Shown here: positions 62,840-64,000 of the stretch, one piece after another | Layout: the number at the start of each line of letters is the position of its first letter | Numbering within the stretch: position 1 is the first letter of the stretch | DNA from: a bacterium | GTDB lineage: Bacteria; Zhuqueibacterota; Zhuqueibacteria; Residuimicrobiales; Residuimicrobiaceae | Reading direction: 5' to 3' | Assembly: GCA_029565685.1 (NCBI GenBank) | Contig: JAKQNR010000035.1 | Span: 434,001-498,000 of the forward strand | Length of the DNA stretch: 64,000 nt | Translations under genes and position numbers: made by a program | The notes under the pieces: model-generated | What the model saw: only the letters and a program-made list of their open reading frames with translations | Database searches by the model: none | What the model was told of the DNA's origin: nothing

Positions 62840-63478
62840 ATGCTCAGGATCGGCATCACCGCACTTTTCGTGGCAATTGCATGCGGGGTCATTGCGTTGG
62901 CGTTCCGTGCTGGGGCGGAGACGTCGTGGGGCGGTCTCTGGCTCAACCTCGGCACGGAGATCATCGGGATCGCCCTCACCGTGGCGATCGTCGAGTGGCT
63001 TTTCGAGCGTCGCCGCCTTCAAGACGAAGCACGCAAGATGGCTTGGCGAGTTTTGCATGAGCTGGATCACGCGGTGTGGGTCTGGCAGGGCGGTCACAGG
63101 GAATTCGACCTTTCAGAGCTCCTCGCACTCCTCGCGCTCGCCGACGACAGTGACCCTGTCCCGGACTTCACGCAGAACCTCTTGATGCACCTCGGGAGCA
63201 AGTCGCAGGACACGCTCCGCCATGAACCCGATGTTCCAAGAGCGAAGCCACAGCTTGAGAGAGCCCTGAGCAGCCTCGCGCCGCTCGCCCGAATCCGAGA
63301 CAACCAGAACCTGCTTCCCGGCAGTCAGATCTCGGCACATCTCCGGGAGGCTGCGCATGACCTTGCGGGGGCACTGAAGATTCATGTTCCAGATACGCTG
63401 CCAAGCATGGCGGCCTTGAGAGACACCGATGCTCAGAAACAAGAGTGGCGTCACTTCGGGAAAGTGCTTGGTGCCTAA
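62840..63478 (+). CDS. Cassette membrane protein with two N-terminal helices
   Basis: A 212-aa protein. Two hydrophobic helices (residues about 4-24 and 33-52) with a short periplasmic loop, then a cytosolic region beginning WLFERRRLQDEARKMAWRVLHELDHAVWVWQGG. The rest is helical with no known motif. GC-rich, unlike neighbouring cassette 11. The stop TAA is provided by the attC core GTGCCTAAC, so the last codons depend on the cassette end. Unknown function; membrane anchoring beside restriction cassettes suggests a defence effector could be considered (inference only). Confidence 0.65.
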   Translation: MLRIGITALFVAIACGVIALAFRAGAETSWGGLWLNLGTEIIGIALTVAIVEWLFERRRLQDEARKMAWRVLHELDHAVWVWQGGHREFDLSELLALLALADDSDPVPDFTQNLLMHLGSKSQDTLRHEPDVPRAKPQLERALSSLAPLARIRDNQNLLPGSQISAHLREAAHDLAGALKIHVPDTLPSMAALRDTDAQKQEWRHFGKVLGA

Positions 63479-63534
63479 CAACAGCATGCAGCGGACGGCG
63501 CTGCGCGCCGCCGCTGATGCTGAGCGTTAGACAT
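63470..63534 (+). other. attC10 (end of cassette 10)
   Basis: Left core GTGCCTAAC, right core GTTAGAC with cut at G63526|T63527. It mirrors cassette start GTTAGGCAC. Arms AGCATGCAGCGG and CCGCTGATGCT pair; the short 64-bp form resembles mobile-integron attC sites. Confidence 0.9.
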
Positions 63535-63565
63535 CTTAAAAATTCTGATAAAATGCATATATCCC

Positions 63566-63594
63566 TTGCAACGTATCGGGTTACATACTATATT
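63566..63594 (+). promoter_or_regulatory. Promoter of the second higBA pair
   Basis: TTGCAA (63566-63571), 17-bp spacer, TATATT (63589-63594). The ATG at 63600 is at the expected transcription start, identical geometry to the first higBA cassette. Confidence 0.65.
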
Positions 63595-63599
63595 AGAAT

Positions 63600-63878
63600 A
63601 TGATTAAATCTTTCCGACACAAAGGAATTGAAAAGCTATTTTTTGAGGATGATCGCAGCAAAGTCAACCCAGATCATGTCTCAAAATTGCTTCGCATTCT
63701 GGATAGACTCGATGCTTCGAGCAGCCCACAAGACATGAACTTGCCAGGCTATCATTTGCATGAATTAAAAGGCAAATATAAAAACATTTGGTCAGTCTGG
63801 GTTACCGGGAATTGGCGAATAATATTTCAATTCGATGGTGAAAATGTGATAAATGTTGATTATCAAGATTATCATTGA
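63600..63878 (+). CDS. higB: HigB-type toxin (second copy)
   Basis: A 92-aa HigB/RelE-like ribonuclease: SFRHKGIEKLFFEDDRSKVNPDHVSKLLRILDRLDASSSPQDM, then YHLHELKGKYKNIWSVWVTGNWRIIFQF and the end NVDYQDYH. It belongs to the same family as the first copy but is divergent in sequence, so it is not a duplicate. Own promoter with ATG at +1. It opens cassette 11. Confidence 0.92.
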   Translation: MIKSFRHKGIEKLFFEDDRSKVNPDHVSKLLRILDRLDASSSPQDMNLPGYHLHELKGKYKNIWSVWVTGNWRIIFQFDGENVINVDYQDYH

Positions 63879-63889
63879 GGGAGTCTCAT

Positions 63890-64000
63890 ATGCGTTTAAA
63901 AAGAAAACCAACTCATCCTGGCGAAATCTTGCGTGAGGATGTATTAAAGCCTTTAAATCTGACTGTCACTGAAGCAGCAAAACGATTGGGAATTACCAGA
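63890..64000 (+). CDS. higA: HigA-type antitoxin (3' partial)
   Basis: First 37 residues of an XRE antitoxin (RLKRKPTHPGEILREDVLKP, then NLTVTEAAKRLGITR), 11 bp after the toxin gene. The rest, and the end of cassette 11, lie beyond the window. The family start with PTHPGEIL is typical of HigA antitoxins. Confidence 0.88.
   Translation, partial: MRLKRKPTHPGEILREDVLKPLNLTVTEAAKRLGITR

Overview
The window looks like chromosomal DNA of an uncultured Gram-negative bacterium. Evidence for a Gram-negative envelope is an Mla-type lipid transport set, a TolC/HlyD/ABC-2 exporter and exported proteins. Several traits would fit the KSB1/Calditrichota neighbourhood of the FCB group: two-subunit ATP-citrate lyase, large sugar-catabolic clusters with SSS symporters, Gfo/Idh/MocA and class III aminotransferase genes, and an NtrC-type two-component pair. 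That placement is inference, because no rRNA or ribosomal protein gene is present. Bases 1 to about 50 kb are GC-rich and uniform. The last 14 kb change GC content sharply from gene to gene.

Layout. 1-3.2 kb: a sensor kinase with an FG-GAP-like ectodomain, and its NtrC-type regulator. 3.9-26.6 kb: a long minus-strand catabolic cluster. It holds two aldolases, two Gfo/Idh/MocA oxidoreductases, an SDR and an aldo/keto reductase, an FGGY kinase, NagA, a NagB-like protein with an altered catalytic residue, a ceramidase-like protein, an aminotransferase, two sodium/solute symporters, a GH42-like protein and a beta-helix protein. 26.8-29.2 kb: mlaE-mlaF-mlaD ending at a clear terminator. 29.3-36.9 kb: mutM behind a TetR-controlled operon encoding TolC, HlyD, two ABC ATPases and two ABC-2 permeases. 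37-40.8 kb: HAD phosphatase, nitroreductase, MFS and AEC transporters. 40.9-44.9 kb: aclB-aclA, with an unusually long aclA. 46.2-48.7 kb: a UroD/corrinoid-methyltransferase-like protein fused to two thioredoxin folds, coupled to a CobW-type GTPase.

49.1 kb to the end: an integron, the most striking feature. A full-length IntI on the minus strand is followed by an attI region and at least eleven cassettes separated by ten recognisable attC sites. At nearly every cassette the first bases (GTTRRRY...) are the reverse complement of the start of its own attC, as expected for integrase-inserted cassettes. The contents are dominated by DNA restriction and toxin-antitoxin systems: a XamI-type R-M pair, a winged-helix/HNH nuclease, HigBA, a cyclase-fold-like protein of unknown role, a small membrane protein, an Mrr nuclease, a reversed PIN-toxin pair, a reversed RelE/ParE pair, a 3.9-kb cassette with a fused nuclease-methyltransferase plus specificity subunit (BcgI-like), a two-helix membrane protein, and a second HigBA cut by the window end. 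The array reads as an integron-borne defence and stabilisation island. Start codons were chosen by ribosome-binding sites and family alignment where the longest reading frame looked too long; this is stated in the entries.
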